Source: Muscardinus avellanarius
Taxonomy: Eukaryota > Chordata > Mammalia > Rodentia > Gliridae
Direction: 5' to 3'
DNA length: 64,000 bases
Assembly (NCBI GenBank): GCA_963383645.1
Contig: OY726567.1
Location: 71,818,947 to 71,882,946 of the forward strand
The stretch's first letter is position 1, and every line of letters begins with the position of its first letter. Of the stretch, positions 1 through 10,306 are shown piece by piece. The position numbers and the translations under genes are program-made. A model generated the notes under the pieces. The model was not told where the DNA came from, did not search any database, and saw only the letters and a list, made by a program, of their open reading frames with translations.

Positions 1-73
1 TAAATGACCCAGAAGGCTGTGAATCCCACTTTTAGACTCAACCAGCTGTTTTGTGAATCTAAAGCAGCACTAG

Positions 74-293
74 CCAGGCAAAGTGCACATGCATCTGCGC
101 TTTCAATCCTAGAACTTGGGAGGCTAAGACAGAAGGAACACAGGTTCGAGGACAGCCTCAGCAATTTAGTGAGGCTTTCAGCAACCTAGTGAGACCCTGT
201 TTCCAAATAAGCATTAAAATCAGTCTGGGGGTATAGGGCAGTTAGAATGCCTCTGGGTTCAATTCCCAATACCTTAAAAAAAAAAAAAATCTG
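74..293 (+). mobile_element. Dimeric B1-dID SINE
   Basis: A diverged copy with a 7SL-like head (CTTGGGAGGCTAAGACAG), the ACCCTGTTTCCAAATAA linker and an ID-like tail (GGGTTCAATTCCCAATACC), ending in poly(A). Confidence 0.85.
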
Positions 294-353
294 AAGCACT
301 ACATTGCACATTGCAACATGGCTAGTGGATAACGTTAACATTGCTGATAAAAA

Positions 354-354
<1 letters not shown>

Positions 355-397
<43 letters not shown>
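355..397. repeat. (CA)n microsatellite
   Basis: An uninterrupted CA repeat of about 43 bases. It is not attached to a SINE tail. Confidence 0.97.
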
Positions 398-400
<3 letters not shown>

Positions 401-879
401 CAAGGCAAACTACCTGTGGAAATTCCAGGTAAAGTCAAACGGAGGGGAAGGCGGCTCTGGAGAGTCCAGAGCTCAGGCTGCCAGCAAATCACACCAGAAA
501 GACAACCTTTAGGTGAGTCCTGTATGAAACATTTATAGCACTCCCTATACTTGCAAAGCAAGCTCAGAACCACCACCACCACCAATCCCCTCTGGCCACT
601 CTGAGTAGCTTTACAAATCGGGTAGAATCGACATTCCAGTCCAGTCACAGCCTCGCGTTCGGAAGTGAATCAGGGAAGGGGTCCAGCCTAGGGCCTTGGT
701 ATCAATGGGTCCAGGCTGGGCTTCCAACATGTGACCTCCAGAACACGATGTTCTACCCAAGAGGCGTTGTCACATGCTTCCCCTTACCCAGACACAAGCC
801 AGAGGAAAAACTAAAGACCAATCTGGAGAGGCATTCTGCCTAGATGTGCGGTCTTTCCACCAGTTGACGCAGTCAAATG

Positions 880-1860
880 CAACCATGCCCTCCCTCCCCG
901 GATTTCGGCGCCACTCCCCCCACCCCACCCCCCGCCCCGGAGCTCGCGGGGAACGAGCCCGCCGCCCCGCCCTCCAGAACTCATCTGGACCACCATCACC
1001 TCCTCGGCGACGCCTGCCAACCCCGCCTCGGGTCCCGCCAAGGCCAGTGCCCCTCACCAGGAGCCACCTACCACGTCTCCACAGAGGGGAGGGCACAGGA
1101 AGGACACTCGAATCGAGGGGCGCCCCGCCACGCTCGCACCTACACCCCGACGCCGGCCGCGCCTCTGCACGCTGGGAGGACACCGGGGCGCCGCGGGAAC
1201 CCCTCCCTGCCACCGCCGGCCCGGGCTGGGCACCGAGCGCGGGGACGCCGCCGCGGCCCGGGCCGCGATGGGGAGGGCGGGACCCGGGAAGGTCCCCAGA
1301 AGCCGGGACGCGGGCTCGCGGGCCAGGCAGGGGTGGCCCCGGACAGGTGGCCCCGGGCGCGGGAAGGAGCGCGGAAAAGGCCGCGAGCGGGAAGCCGCGG
1401 AGCCCGCGGAGGGCCTGGGCTCGCGCCGAGGAGCCGCGGCCGCCAGCGCCGTACCTGCCGCCCGGGGATCCGCCTCCTCGTCAGCCTCCACCTCAGCTGC
1501 CGCCCTGACTGCCGCCGCGGGCAGCGGGTCCATCGCGCGGCCAGTCATGTGAGCCCGCGCGCACACGTGACTTCCTCCCGCGCCCGCCGCCCGCCCGCTC
1601 GCATCCCGCCCACCGTTGTCCCCGCCCCCGTGGGCGTGGCCCTCCCCTCGCCCTGCCCCGTCTCACCCAATCGAGGCGAGGCCACGCCCCTCGGGTGGCG
1701 CGCCACGCCCACGGCCCGCCCCGGCCAGCCCCAGCCACGTGGCCGGGCGCGGCGGGCAATCTCCTACCTGCGGGCGCGCTGAGACTCCGCGGCTGCAGCC
1801 CGCTCGGCGCGCTCGGTCACCCCGATCGCCCAGTCGGTCGCCCATTGCTCGGTACTCGCT
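880..1860. promoter_or_regulatory. SNX8: CpG island and promoter of SNX8
   Basis: The tract is GC-rich with dense CpG and surrounds SNX8 exon 1. Upstream of the minus-strand ATG it contains E-box cores CACGTG (about 1564-1569 and 1736-1741), GC/CACCC-type boxes (GGGCGTGGC near 1632, CCACGCCCC near 1683) and CCAAT motifs near 1667 and 1889. No TATA box is evident near the start codon, as is usual for a housekeeping-type CpG promoter. The start site is inferred to lie a short distance above 1548. Whether the promoter also fires rightwards is unknown. Confidence 0.75.
1455..1548 (-). CDS. SNX8: SNX8 coding exon 1 (sorting nexin 8, N-terminus)
   Basis: Reading the minus strand from ATG at 1548-1546 gives 31 codons beginning MTGRAMDPLPAAAV and ending in an acidic, Ala-rich stretch (EADEEADPRA), then a split codon. 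This matches the N-terminus of mammalian SNX8 as I remember it almost residue for residue. A donor in perfect context (CAG then GTACGG) puts the exon end at 1455. SNX8 is a PX-BAR protein of endosomes involved in endosome-to-Golgi sorting; the PX and BAR domains are in later exons left of the window. Position and strand fit the human order SNX8(-) then EIF3B(+). A second in-frame ATG follows at codon 6. The exon sits in a CpG island. The 5' UTR boundary cannot be fixed from sequence alone. Confidence 0.93.
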
Positions 1861-1914
1861 TATACATTTGCTCACATTCACTCGCCCGCCAATCACCCGC
1901 ATATTCTCATTCTT

Positions 1915-2127
1915 TTTTGTGTGTGTGGTACTGGGGATGGAACCCAGGGGCTTTCTACCTCTGAGCTACACTCCCAGACCTGTTTTATATTTTATTTGGA
2001 GACAAGGTCCCACGGAGTTGCTGAGAGCCTCACTAAGTAGCTGAGGCTGGCTTCAAACCTCCGCGACCCTCCTGTCTCAGCCTCCCAAGAGCTGGGATTG
2101 CAAGCGTACGCCACCATGCCCTGTGGC
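1915..2127 (-). mobile_element. SINE with target-site duplication
   Basis: A full-length minus-strand SINE. The same 12 bases ATTCTCATTCTT occur at 1903-1914 and 2128-2139, so the insertion boundaries are well supported. It marks the edge of the SNX8 CpG island. Confidence 0.92.
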
Positions 2128-2139
2128 ATTCTCATTCTT

Positions 2140-2649
2140 CACTCCCCTTCTCCCACTCGTAGGTCCCCCTCGTTCACCCGCCTACCATCCCACCAGCTGC
2201 TCACCAGCGCGCACAGTCTGCAGGCTGCCACCTGGAGGCCGGGCAGGCTCTGCGCTGACGCTGAGCTCCCGCGGATGCTCTGGAGCTTTTAGGACCTGAG
2301 CCCCACTGCTGGCCCTTGGGAGCAAGTATCCTGACTATTCCCAGAAAGGAGAAAGACTGTGGTAAAAGCAAGAGGGAGAGGTGTCAAACAGCTGTAAACG
2401 TCCTGCTCTTGCTGGAACCAAAAGCGCAGGAGAATGACTGCAGAGAGATCTCTACCACCTGCCCCTGATGCCCAGCCACGCCAAGGGAGCAGGTTGATAA
2501 CTGATGTCAGACGCCACGGCCAAGGACCTAGGAGGGATCTGCTGCTGCTGGACTCTGCCTCAGTACTTACGTTCCCGTGTACCCTAGCAGCTAGAATAAT
2601 ATCTGCCATACAGAAGAAGCTCATATGTTTGAAGTTTGAACAGAATTAC
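2140..2649. other. Unique sequence, no gene recognised
   Basis: About 500 bases without repeats, GC-rich at first. Short open frames occur on both strands but none resembles a known protein, and no convincing exon is seen. Confidence 0.6.
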
Positions 2650-3228
2650 GTATGTGGATGTTTTACTGGGACCGAACTCAGGAGTATTCTACAACAGAGA
2701 TATGCTCTCAACCCTTTTATTTTATTTTTTTTGAAATTGTCTTGTTGCCGAGGCTTCAAACCTCCAATCCTGATGTCTCAGCCTTCCAGTTACTGAAATT
2801 ACATTCGCCTCTAAAAAATACTTTTTTTTTAATTTTTGGTACTGAGTATTGGCCCAGGAGCATTCTACCTCCGAGCTATACCTGCAGCCCTTTTTAATTT
2901 TTATTTTGATACAAGGTCTCATTAAATTGCTGAGGTTGGCTTTACTCCTCTTGTCTCAGCCTCCCAAGTACTAGAATCACAAGCATGTGCAACCACATTC
3001 AGCTTTGTTTTTTTGTTTTGTTTTTGGATATATGTACTGGGGTTTGAATCCAGAGGCATTGTACCTCCAAGTTATACCCCCCACCAGGCCGATTTTATTT
3101 GGAAACAGGGTCTCACTAAGTTGTGGAGGGCCTCACTAAATGGCAGAGGCTGGCTTCAAACCTACAATCCTCCTGCATCAACCATTGAAGTATTGGGATT
3201 ACAAGTGTGCGCCATCATGCCTGGCTCA
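2650..3228 (-). mobile_element. Run of three minus-strand SINEs
   Basis: Three copies in the same orientation at about 2650-2815 (strongly diverged), 2822-3003 and 3005-3227. Each shows the reversed tail (TACTGGG..GAACC..GCATTCTACCTC) followed by the reversed 7SL head (CTCAGCCTCCCAAGTACT). Confidence 0.85.
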
Positions 3229-3249
3229 TACTCAGCTTTAATACTTTGT

Positions 3250-3674
3250 AGGCCAGGCATGGTTGGCACATGCTTGTAATCCCAGCATTTGGGAGGCTGA
3301 GACAGGAGAATTGCGGTTCAAGGACAGCCTCAGCTACTTAGTGAGACCATTTGCAACTCAGACCCTGTTTCAAAATAAAGAATAAAAAATAGGGTTGGGA
3401 ATAGGCCGGGCGTGGTGACACATGCTTGTAATCCCAGCATTTGGGAGGCTGAGACCTGAGGATCGCGGTTCACAGACAGCCTCAGCTACTTAGTGAGGCC
3501 CTCTGCAACTCAGTGAAGCCCGGTTTCAAAATAAAGAATAAAAAAATAGGGCAGGGAGTATAGCTTGAAGGTTGAATGTTCCTGAGTTTTATCCCCAGAC
3601 CCACACAAAAAAAATTTGAGTTGGGGGTGTAGCTTGGAGGTAGAATGCCCCTGGGTTCCATCCCCAGTACTGAA

Positions 3675-3710
<36 letters not shown>

Positions 3711-3882
3711 CGGGTTTGGTGGCGCAGGCTTATAATCCCCTTGCTTGGGAGGCAGAGACAGGAGGATCGAGCAGGTTTGAGCCAGCTGTTCTGGCTCAAG
3801 AGACCCTGTTTCCAAAAGTAAAATAGGTCTGGGAGTATAGCCCGGAGGTAGAAGGGCTTCCAGGAACCCCAGTACCACCAAA

Positions 3883-3949
<67 letters not shown>

Positions 3950-4296
3950 TGTGTGTAGCTGGGCATGGTGACACACACCGGTAATCCCAGTACTTGGGAG
4001 GCTAAGACAGGAGGATCACAAGTTTGAGGACAATCTCAGCTTAAATAGTGAGACTCTCATCAACATAGGAAGACCTTGTTTCCAAATAAAAATAAAAAAA
4101 AAATAGGGCTGTGGGTGTAGCTCAGAGTAGAATGGCCCTGGGTTCAATCCCCAAGCCACAAAAAAATTTTTAAAAAAACAACAACATTTATGCCCTCCAC
4201 AACTTAGACCCTGTTTCCAAATAAGAAATAAAATCAGGCTGGAGGTTTAGCTTGGAGGTAGAATGCCTTTAGGTTCAATCCCCAGAACCACAAAAA

Positions 4297-4297
<1 letters not shown>
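3250..4297 (+). mobile_element. Plus-strand SINE cluster with an extra ID module and AAT repeats
   Basis: Copies lie at 3250-3404 (interrupted), 3405-3605 with a second ID-like module at 3612-3672, 3709-3881 (hairpin subfamily), 3958-4165 and a tail-only fragment at 4203-4297. AAT repeats at 3675-3709 and 3884-3945 sit exactly at SINE 3' ends and grew from their tails. Confidence 0.88.

Positions 4298-4298
<1 letters not shown>

Positions 4299-4381
<83 letters not shown>
4299..4381. repeat. Compound (GT)n(GA)n microsatellite
   Basis: GT repeats at 4299-4338 run directly into GA repeats at 4339-4381, next to the A-tail of a SINE fragment. Confidence 0.97.
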
Positions 4382-4383
<2 letters not shown>

Positions 4384-4385
4384 TG

Positions 4386-4586
4386 TCTGACTAGGAATTG
4401 AACCCAGGAGCATTCTACCTCTGATCTACATCCCTAGCCCTGTTTGTTCATATGTTTGAAAACAAAGATCTCTCTGGATTCATGAGACTTTCCCTAAGTT
4501 GCAGAAGCTGGCTTCAAACTTGTGATCCTCCTACCTCAGCCTCCCAAGTACTGGGATTATAGGTGTGCACTACCATACCCTGCTTA
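4386..4586 (-). mobile_element. Minus-strand SINE
   Basis: A diverged full-length copy that begins directly after the GT/GA tract. Confidence 0.85.
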
Positions 4587-4985
4587 ATAATACATTTTTA
4601 AGTTTTGAGTGGGTGGTCTTCAGTTCTCTCCCCCAACACACATGCGCTTAGGACACCTTGTTGCCCCAGCATACCAGGACATCCATCATCTATGCAAGCA
4701 GGTACAATCGATGATGCGCTCCCCACCATAACCTCTGAAGTAATGCTCCTCTTCTGCAGATGGACACAAAGGAGCTTCCCCAAGTCACAGTGGACACCGC
4801 GGGATCCTGTGACCCTCCACCCCGCCTGTGTCCACTTCCTGCCACCACCCTGGGCTTCCTTTCAGCTGTTGTTGCCAAGATATGATGTACTCAGCACTTT
4901 CCTGGACCCTACCGCACATGCTCCGCTGGCTTCCTGGTATTATTTGGTACATATCTTTGTCTCCTACTAGTTTATAAGATCTTTA
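4587..4985. other. Unique sequence, no gene recognised
   Basis: About 400 bases of non-repetitive sequence. Open frames of 60-120 codons exist on both strands but overlap one another and match nothing I know. Confidence 0.55.
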
Positions 4986-5340
4986 TCCTATTTTTTTTTA
5001 TTTTTTTATTTTTTGGAGGTACTGGGGGTGGAATCCAGAGGCTTTCTACCTCCGGGCTAAACTCCCAGACCTTTTTTTTCTATTTTATTTGGAAACAGAG
5101 TCTCACTAAGTTGCTGAGAGCCTCACTAAGTAGCTGAGGCTGGCTTCGAACCTGCGCGATCCTCCTGTCTCAGCCTCCCAAGCGCGGGGATTACAAGCGT
5201 GTGCCACCAAACCCGGCTTTATTCTATTTTTTTGAGACAAGGTCTTGTGATGCCCAGGCTGGCCTTGAACTTATGGGCTCAAGCCATCCTCCTACCTAAA
5301 CCTATGGAGCAGCAGGGACCATCAGCACTCAGCACCACGT
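4986..5340 (-). mobile_element. SINE plus degenerate 7SL-like monomer
   Basis: A full minus-strand SINE at 4986-5218 is followed at about 5221-5340 by an older B1-like monomer without an ID half (TTTGAGACAAGGTCTTG, GGCTGGCCTTGAACTT). Confidence 0.75.
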
Positions 5341-5441
5341 CCAACTCTAGATCTTTATTAAATATCTGAAAGTTCATCGCACTCTGAAAACTCTAAAGCC
5401 TTATACAAATGTAAACTTACATGTGGTTCAAAAATAAAGAA

Positions 5442-6392
5442 TAGCCATCGTCGTGGCACACACTTGTAATCCCCACGCTTGGGAGGCGGAGAAAGGAGGA
5501 TCGCACAGGTTCAAAGCCAGACACGCTGCCTTAAGAGACCCTGTTTCCAAATAACAAAAGCCTAAAAAATAGGTCTGGGAGTGTAGCCCAGAGGTAGAAG
5601 GGCTTCCAAGAACCCCAGTACCACCACCAAATAAAAAAATAAAATAAAATTTAGAAGTAAAAGACAGAAGCCTTTTTCTATAAAAAGAACTGAAAACTGG
5701 ACCTCACAGAAATTTCAAAAGTTCTGAATTTCCATCTCAATAAGAAATGACAAAAGAAAAGCCGGGCGTGGTGGCGCACACTTGTAATCCCAGCATATGG
5801 GAGACTGAGACTGGAGGATTGTGGTTTGAGGACAGCCTCAGCTACTACTTAGTGAGGCCCTTTGCAACTCAGTGAGCCCCTGTATCAAAGAATAAAAAAA
5901 TAGGTTTAGGGGTGTAGCTCGGAGATAGAATGACTCTGGGTTCCATCCCCAGTACAGCAAAAAGAAGGAGGAGGAGGAGGAGGAGGAGGAGGAGGAGGAG
6001 GAGGAGGAGGAGGAGGAGGAGGAGGAGAAGTCAAAAAAAGAAACGACAAAAGAACCAGGCTCAGTGATACACACCTATAATCCCAGTACTTGGGAGCCTG
6101 AGACAGGAGATCACAGGCTCAAGACCAGCCTCGGTAATCTAGCGAGACTCTCTGCAGCCTAACAAGAATCTGTTTCAAAACAAAAACTGAGCTGGGCACG
6201 TGGTGATGCACGCTTGTAATCCCAGCATTTGGGAGGCTGAGACCGGAGGATTGCGCAGTTTTGAAGCCAGCCTCAGCTACTTAGTGAGGCCCCTTGGAAC
6301 TCAGTGAGACCCTGTTTCAAAATAAAGAATAAAAAATAGGGCTGGAGGTGTCGCTCGCAGGTAGAATTCCCCTGGGTTCCCTCCCCAGTACC

Positions 6393-6423
<31 letters not shown>

Positions 6424-6572
6424 GGCTGGGTATAACTGGGAGGTAGAATACCCCTGGGTTCAATCCCAGGTACTGCAAAAAAAGAATTAAAAAGGGCTGG
6501 AGATATAGCTTGGAGGTAGAATGCTTCTGGGTTCAATCCCCAAAACCATGAAGAAAGCAGGAAAGAAAGAAA

Positions 6573-6621
<49 letters not shown>

Positions 6622-7400
6622 AGAGGGAGGGGGGGAGGGAGGAAGGAAGGAAGAAAGGAAGGAAGGAAGGAAATAGCAAAATCTGTGCGTGGTGACTCAC
6701 ACTTGTAATCCCAGCACTTGGGAGGCTGAGACAGGAGGAGCACAGGTTCACAGCCAGCCTCAGCAACTTAGTGAAGCCCTCCACAACTCAGTGAGACCAT
6801 TTCAAAATAAAGAATAAGCCGGAAGTGGTGGCGCACGCTTGTAATCCCAGCATTCGGGAGGCTGAGACCGGAGAATCGCGGTTTGTGGACAGCCTCAGCT
6901 ACTTCGTGAGGCCCTCTGCAACTTAGTGAGACCCGGTTTCAAAATAAAGAATAAAAATAGGGCAGGGGGTGTAGCTCAGAGGTAGAATGCCCCTGGGTTT
7001 CATCCCCAGACCTGCAAAATAAATAAATAAATAAAAAGAATAAAAAATAGGGCTGAGAATATAGCTCGGAGGTAGAATGGCCCTGGGTTCCATCCCCAGT
7101 ACCACAGAAAGAAAGAAAGAAAGAGAGAAAGAAAGAAAGAAAGAAAGAGAGGGAGGGAGGGAGGGGGAGGGAAGGGAGGGAGGGAGGGAGGAAGGGAAGG
7201 AGGGAGGGAGGGAAAGAAAGCTGCTGGACATAGTGGTACACAGCTGTAATCCCAGTTCTTGGGAGGCTGAGATAGAAGGATCACAAGCTGGAGGCCAGTC
7301 TTGGCAATTTACTGATACTGTGTTTCAAATAAAAACAAAAAGGGCTGGGAGTGCACATGGTATATGAGCATCCCTGAGTTCAATTCCCAGGAGTATACAT
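5442..7400 (+). mobile_element. Plus-strand SINE cluster with purine-rich tracts
   Basis: Copies: 5442-5632 (hairpin type), 5761-5960, 6053-6189 (cut off by the next), 6190-6393, 6676-6816 (cut off), 6817-7020 and 7222-7400. Extra ID modules follow at about 6423-6487, 6494-6550 and 7042-7106. Tail-derived repeats are (GGA)n at 5964-6028, (CAAT)n at 6394-6421, GAAA/GGAA at 6551-6671 and GAAA/GGGA at 7107-7220. The stretch 5633-5760 is A-rich and unassigned. Confidence 0.88.
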
Positions 7401-7524
7401 GTACACACACACCCAGTGCACAAGGCACAGGCTATGAGAAAATATATCCTGCACATATACCTTACAAAAGACACTTACAGAATCTATAAGGAGTTCTTAA
7501 ATTCAATATTAAGAAGACACACAA

Positions 7525-7827
7525 GCCAGGCATAGGCATACACCTGTAATTGCAGTACTTGGGAGGCTAGAACAGAAGGACCGCAGTCTCAAAACTAGCT
7601 TCAGAAAATAAGTGAGGCTCTCAGAACCTCAGGGAGACCCTGTTTCCAAATAAAAAATTAAATAGGGCCAGTAATGTAGCTTGAAGGTAGAATGTCCCTG
7701 GGCTCAATCCCCAGAACTACAAAACAAAGAGAGAAAAAAAGAAGACAGCCGACTAGCTGGGCATGGTGGCACACACCTGTGATCTCATCGTTAGGATGCT
7801 GAGACAGGAGAAGCACAGGTTTGAAGC
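7525..7827 (+). mobile_element. SINE and 5' half of a second SINE split by an LTR
   Basis: A full copy lies at about 7525-7725. A second begins near 7755 and is broken at 7827; its continuation is at 8901-8943. Sequence 7401-7524 is unique and A-rich. Confidence 0.8.
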
Positions 7828-8900
7828 TGATGGGGACTGATGGGGATTGAGCCTATACTGATTGCTAGTAAGGGCAGTATTCGTTTCTAATAAGAACACG
7901 TTTTTATACCTAGGCAAAACAATAAAATGCTTTTCTTTTCTCTGTCTTTAAGCTGTCAGCCAAGGGCTGCAGCCAGGATTGACCTTGGTCAGCTAAAAGT
8001 TGGCTGTTAGCCCAGCTGAACACTGAATGTTAAAACACTAACACCTACACTTAGAAAAATAATTATATAGATTCTCACAATAGTTTAGACTAAAGTTAAA
8101 AGATGAAAAAGCATGCTATATTACCCAATATTAATTACTAATTATGCACAATAATTATAGCTCCAAACCTCCATACATTAAAAGACTATATTTCTGTGTC
8201 TTTCTTTTCTTTTTATAAAACACATTTTAAACATAATAAGTAACTTCTAACAGACAGAGAGAGGAAAAGGCTGAGAACTCACCAAGGACACAGGTGGACA
8301 ATACATGCCTTAAACTTCAAAACAGGCATGTACCATGTAGCCCCTGACCTTGCTACCAAATAACACATTTTGATCAGTGATCTCACAGAAAAGGCTTACA
8401 CAGCAAAGATAACTGGTGGGCCTACGCCTGCATTTGGAGAAAAGAGGACTATTGGTTAAGCAGGATGGGAGAAAAAAATAATGAATTCTTATAAAAAATG
8501 TTATGTGTTGCCGGGCGTGGTGGCGCACGCTTGTAATCCCCGCGCTTGGGAGGCTGAGACAGGAGGATCGCGCAGGTTCAAAGCCAGCCTCAGCTGGCTT
8601 AAGAGACTCTGTTTCCAAATAAAACATAAAATAGGTCTGGGAGTGTAGCCCGGAGGTAGAAGGCCCAGTGTTCCATCCCCGGTACCACACACACACACAA
8701 AATGTTATGTGTTCAGAGACCTCAGTATCTTAGTTTTAAGGCACTCCAGTGCGTTTCTCCGATGTATTTCTTTGATTGTTCCCCCCCCCCTTTTACCTGT
8801 AATAATAAAACTTTGCTTAAGCTTGCAGCAGTGTAGTTCTGGTTACTTTTTCTAAACTAGCTAAGAACAAGAACCCGCAGCGACATTTCAAATTCTTATA
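7828..8900 (+). mobile_element. LTR-type insertion, itself split by a SINE
   Basis: This segment interrupts a SINE and is flanked by GAAGC on both sides (7823-7827 and 8901-8905), a 5-base duplication typical of LTR integration. It begins TGATGG. Near its 3' end is AATAAA (about 8803-8810) followed by GCTTAAGCTTGCAGC and a GAACCCGC-like end, reminiscent of class II (ERVK-type) LTRs. The end base pairs are not a clean CA. No gag, pol or env frame is seen, so it is probably a solo LTR. It contains the SINE at 8510-8698. Confidence 0.6.
8510..8698 (+). mobile_element. Young hairpin-type SINE with 15-bp TSD
   Basis: It begins GCCGGGCGTGGTGG and ends GGTACCACACACACA. The 15 bases AAAATGTTATGTGTT lie on both sides (8495-8509 and 8699-8713). 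It belongs to the short subfamily, with the GCCAGC..GCTGGC hairpin near 8585. Confidence 0.95.
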
Positions 8901-8943
8901 GAAGCCAGTCTCAGAAACTTAGCAAAACTCCCTTTCAAAATAA

Positions 8944-9264
8944 AACAGGATCGAGGCAGAGTGGCACACGCTTGTAATCCCAGTACTTGGGAGGTTGAGA
9001 CAGGAGGATTGTGGTTAGTGGCCAACCTCAGCTACTTAGTGAGGCCCTTTACAACTCAGTGAGACCCTATTTCAAAGTGAAGAATAAAAATAGGGCCAGG
9101 TGTGGTGGCGCACGCTTGGGAGGCTGAGACAGGAGGATCGCACAGGTTCGAAGCCAGCCTCAGCTAGTTAGTGAGGCTCTCAGCACCTTAGTGAGACCCT
9201 GTTTCCAAGTAAAAATATAAAATAGGTCTGGGAATGTAGCCCAGAGGTAGAAGGGCCCTGAGTT
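8944..9264 (+). mobile_element. Two SINEs, the second split by the TDGF1 retrocopy
   Basis: A copy at about 8944-9092 is cut off in its linker by a second at 9093-9264. The second resumes after the retrocopy at 10261-10301. Confidence 0.85.
9249..9264. repeat. Target-site duplication of the TDGF1 retrocopy (left)
   Basis: AGAAGGGCCCTGAGTT, identical to 10245-10260. It lies in the tail of a pre-existing SINE. Confidence 0.95.
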
Positions 9265-10244
9265 GGGGAGGAGGGTCCCAGAAGTCCCTAGCTCAAGGTC
9301 AAAGCCTACCTTAGGGCTGGGAGCGCCCATTTCCCCCGCCTCAGCTCGCTTCTGCAGAGACCTTCTGCGCACATCCCTCTGCCATGCTCCTAAAGTTGCC
9401 ATTCTCACTCTAGGAGACAATTCCCTCATCGCTTCTGGCAATGGCTTTGTGAATTAAAACCACCGCTGACATCTTTCCTCCACATTTTCAGGAACTGTGG
9501 AGGGCGGGATGATGGAGAACTTCTCCAGTGTGATTCTGATCATGGCCTTCTCCAACGCGTTTGAGCTGGAAATCGGCTGCTGGGCTGGGCCACCAGGAGC
9601 TCGCGCACCCGCCTCCGCCTCCGCCTCCGGGAGACCTGGCCTTCAGAGGTAAGGAGCTGAACAAGACCTGCTGCCTGAACGGCGGCACCTGCATCCTGGG
9701 GTCCTTTTGCGCCTGCCACCCCTCCTTCTACGGACGCAACTGTGAGTACGACGTGCACAGAGAGAACTGCGGGTCCCTGCGGCATGGCACCTGGCTGCCC
9801 AGGAGGTGTTCCCTGTGCAAGTGCTGGCGCGGCCAGCTCCGCTGCTTCCCCCAGGCCTTTGTGCCTGGTTGTGAGGGCCATGTGATAGACGAACACGTCC
9901 CGGCTTCCATGACTGCAGAATTCACGCCGTCTGCATGTGCCACGTTCCTGCTTGCTGGCATCTGCCTTTCTGTATGGAGTTACTATTAACCAATATTTCC
10001 CCTTTTGGGGAAATACAAGTTTAGGGTGCTACGCAAATTTCATGACCAGTGAAAGCCACTACTCTGATGTCTTAAGTAAAAGATGATCATCTGTCAGTTG
10101 TAAAATAGTGCACAATGCTTCCTTAAAGCACCAACTACTTCTTTCCTCTGCTGCTGTCCCCACAAAAGTCAACCCTTCCTACCTTGTGCCCAAGTTCTGT
10201 TCCCTGATAAATGTAATGCTAGAAAGTTAAAAAAAAAAAAAAAA
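9265..10244 (+). pseudogene. TDGF1: Processed pseudogene of TDGF1 (Cripto), full length
   Basis: This is an intronless copy of the TDGF1 mRNA ending in poly(A) (10229-10245) and flanked by a perfect 16-base duplication AGAAGGGCCCTGAGTT (9249-9264 and 10245-10260). It includes the 5' UTR, a start ATG at 9509 and the signal-peptide region. Relative to the parent as I remember it, a +1 frameshift falls near 9575-9587 and about 28 codons between LAFR and KELN are missing. From there to the TAA at 9987 the frame is open: an EGF-like module with its six cysteines (TCCLNGGTC..FCAC..GRNCE), the CFC module (CSLCKCW..LRCF..PGC) and a hydrophobic C-terminus. The parent is an EGF-CFC co-receptor for Nodal. 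The frameshift separates the signal peptide from the EGF-CFC part, so no secreted product is expected. Confidence 0.93.
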
Positions 10245-10260
10245 AGAAGGGCCCTGAGTT

Positions 10261-10273
10261 CCATCCCAGTGCC

Positions 10274-10306
<33 letters not shown>

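Larger units (their letters stand above)
1..1454 (-). other. SNX8: SNX8 intron 1 (5' part)
   Basis: This is everything left of the SNX8 exon 1 donor. It holds one plus-strand SINE (about 74-293), a CA repeat (355-397), a short ACC run (about 569-585), unique sequence to about 880 and the intronic half of the CpG island. No second exon is visible. Long open frames over 770-1570 on both strands come from GC richness. Confidence 0.8.

Noticed and set aside
770..1800. Long open frames over the SNX8 CpG island, up to about 300 codons
   Set aside because: Stop codons are rare in very GC-rich DNA. The frames overlap on both strands, and only the 31-codon SNX8 start matches a known protein.
6394..6421. 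Regular short repeats that might suggest a CRISPR array
   Set aside because: Microsatellites and interspersed SINEs explain all periodicity; there are no equal spacers, and the genome is mammalian.
8484..8900. AATTCTTATA at 8484-8493 and 8891-8900 as a duplication of an inserted element
   Set aside because: The enclosed segment has no poly(A) or element end at these borders apart from the nested SINE. Chance in AT-rich DNA is more likely.
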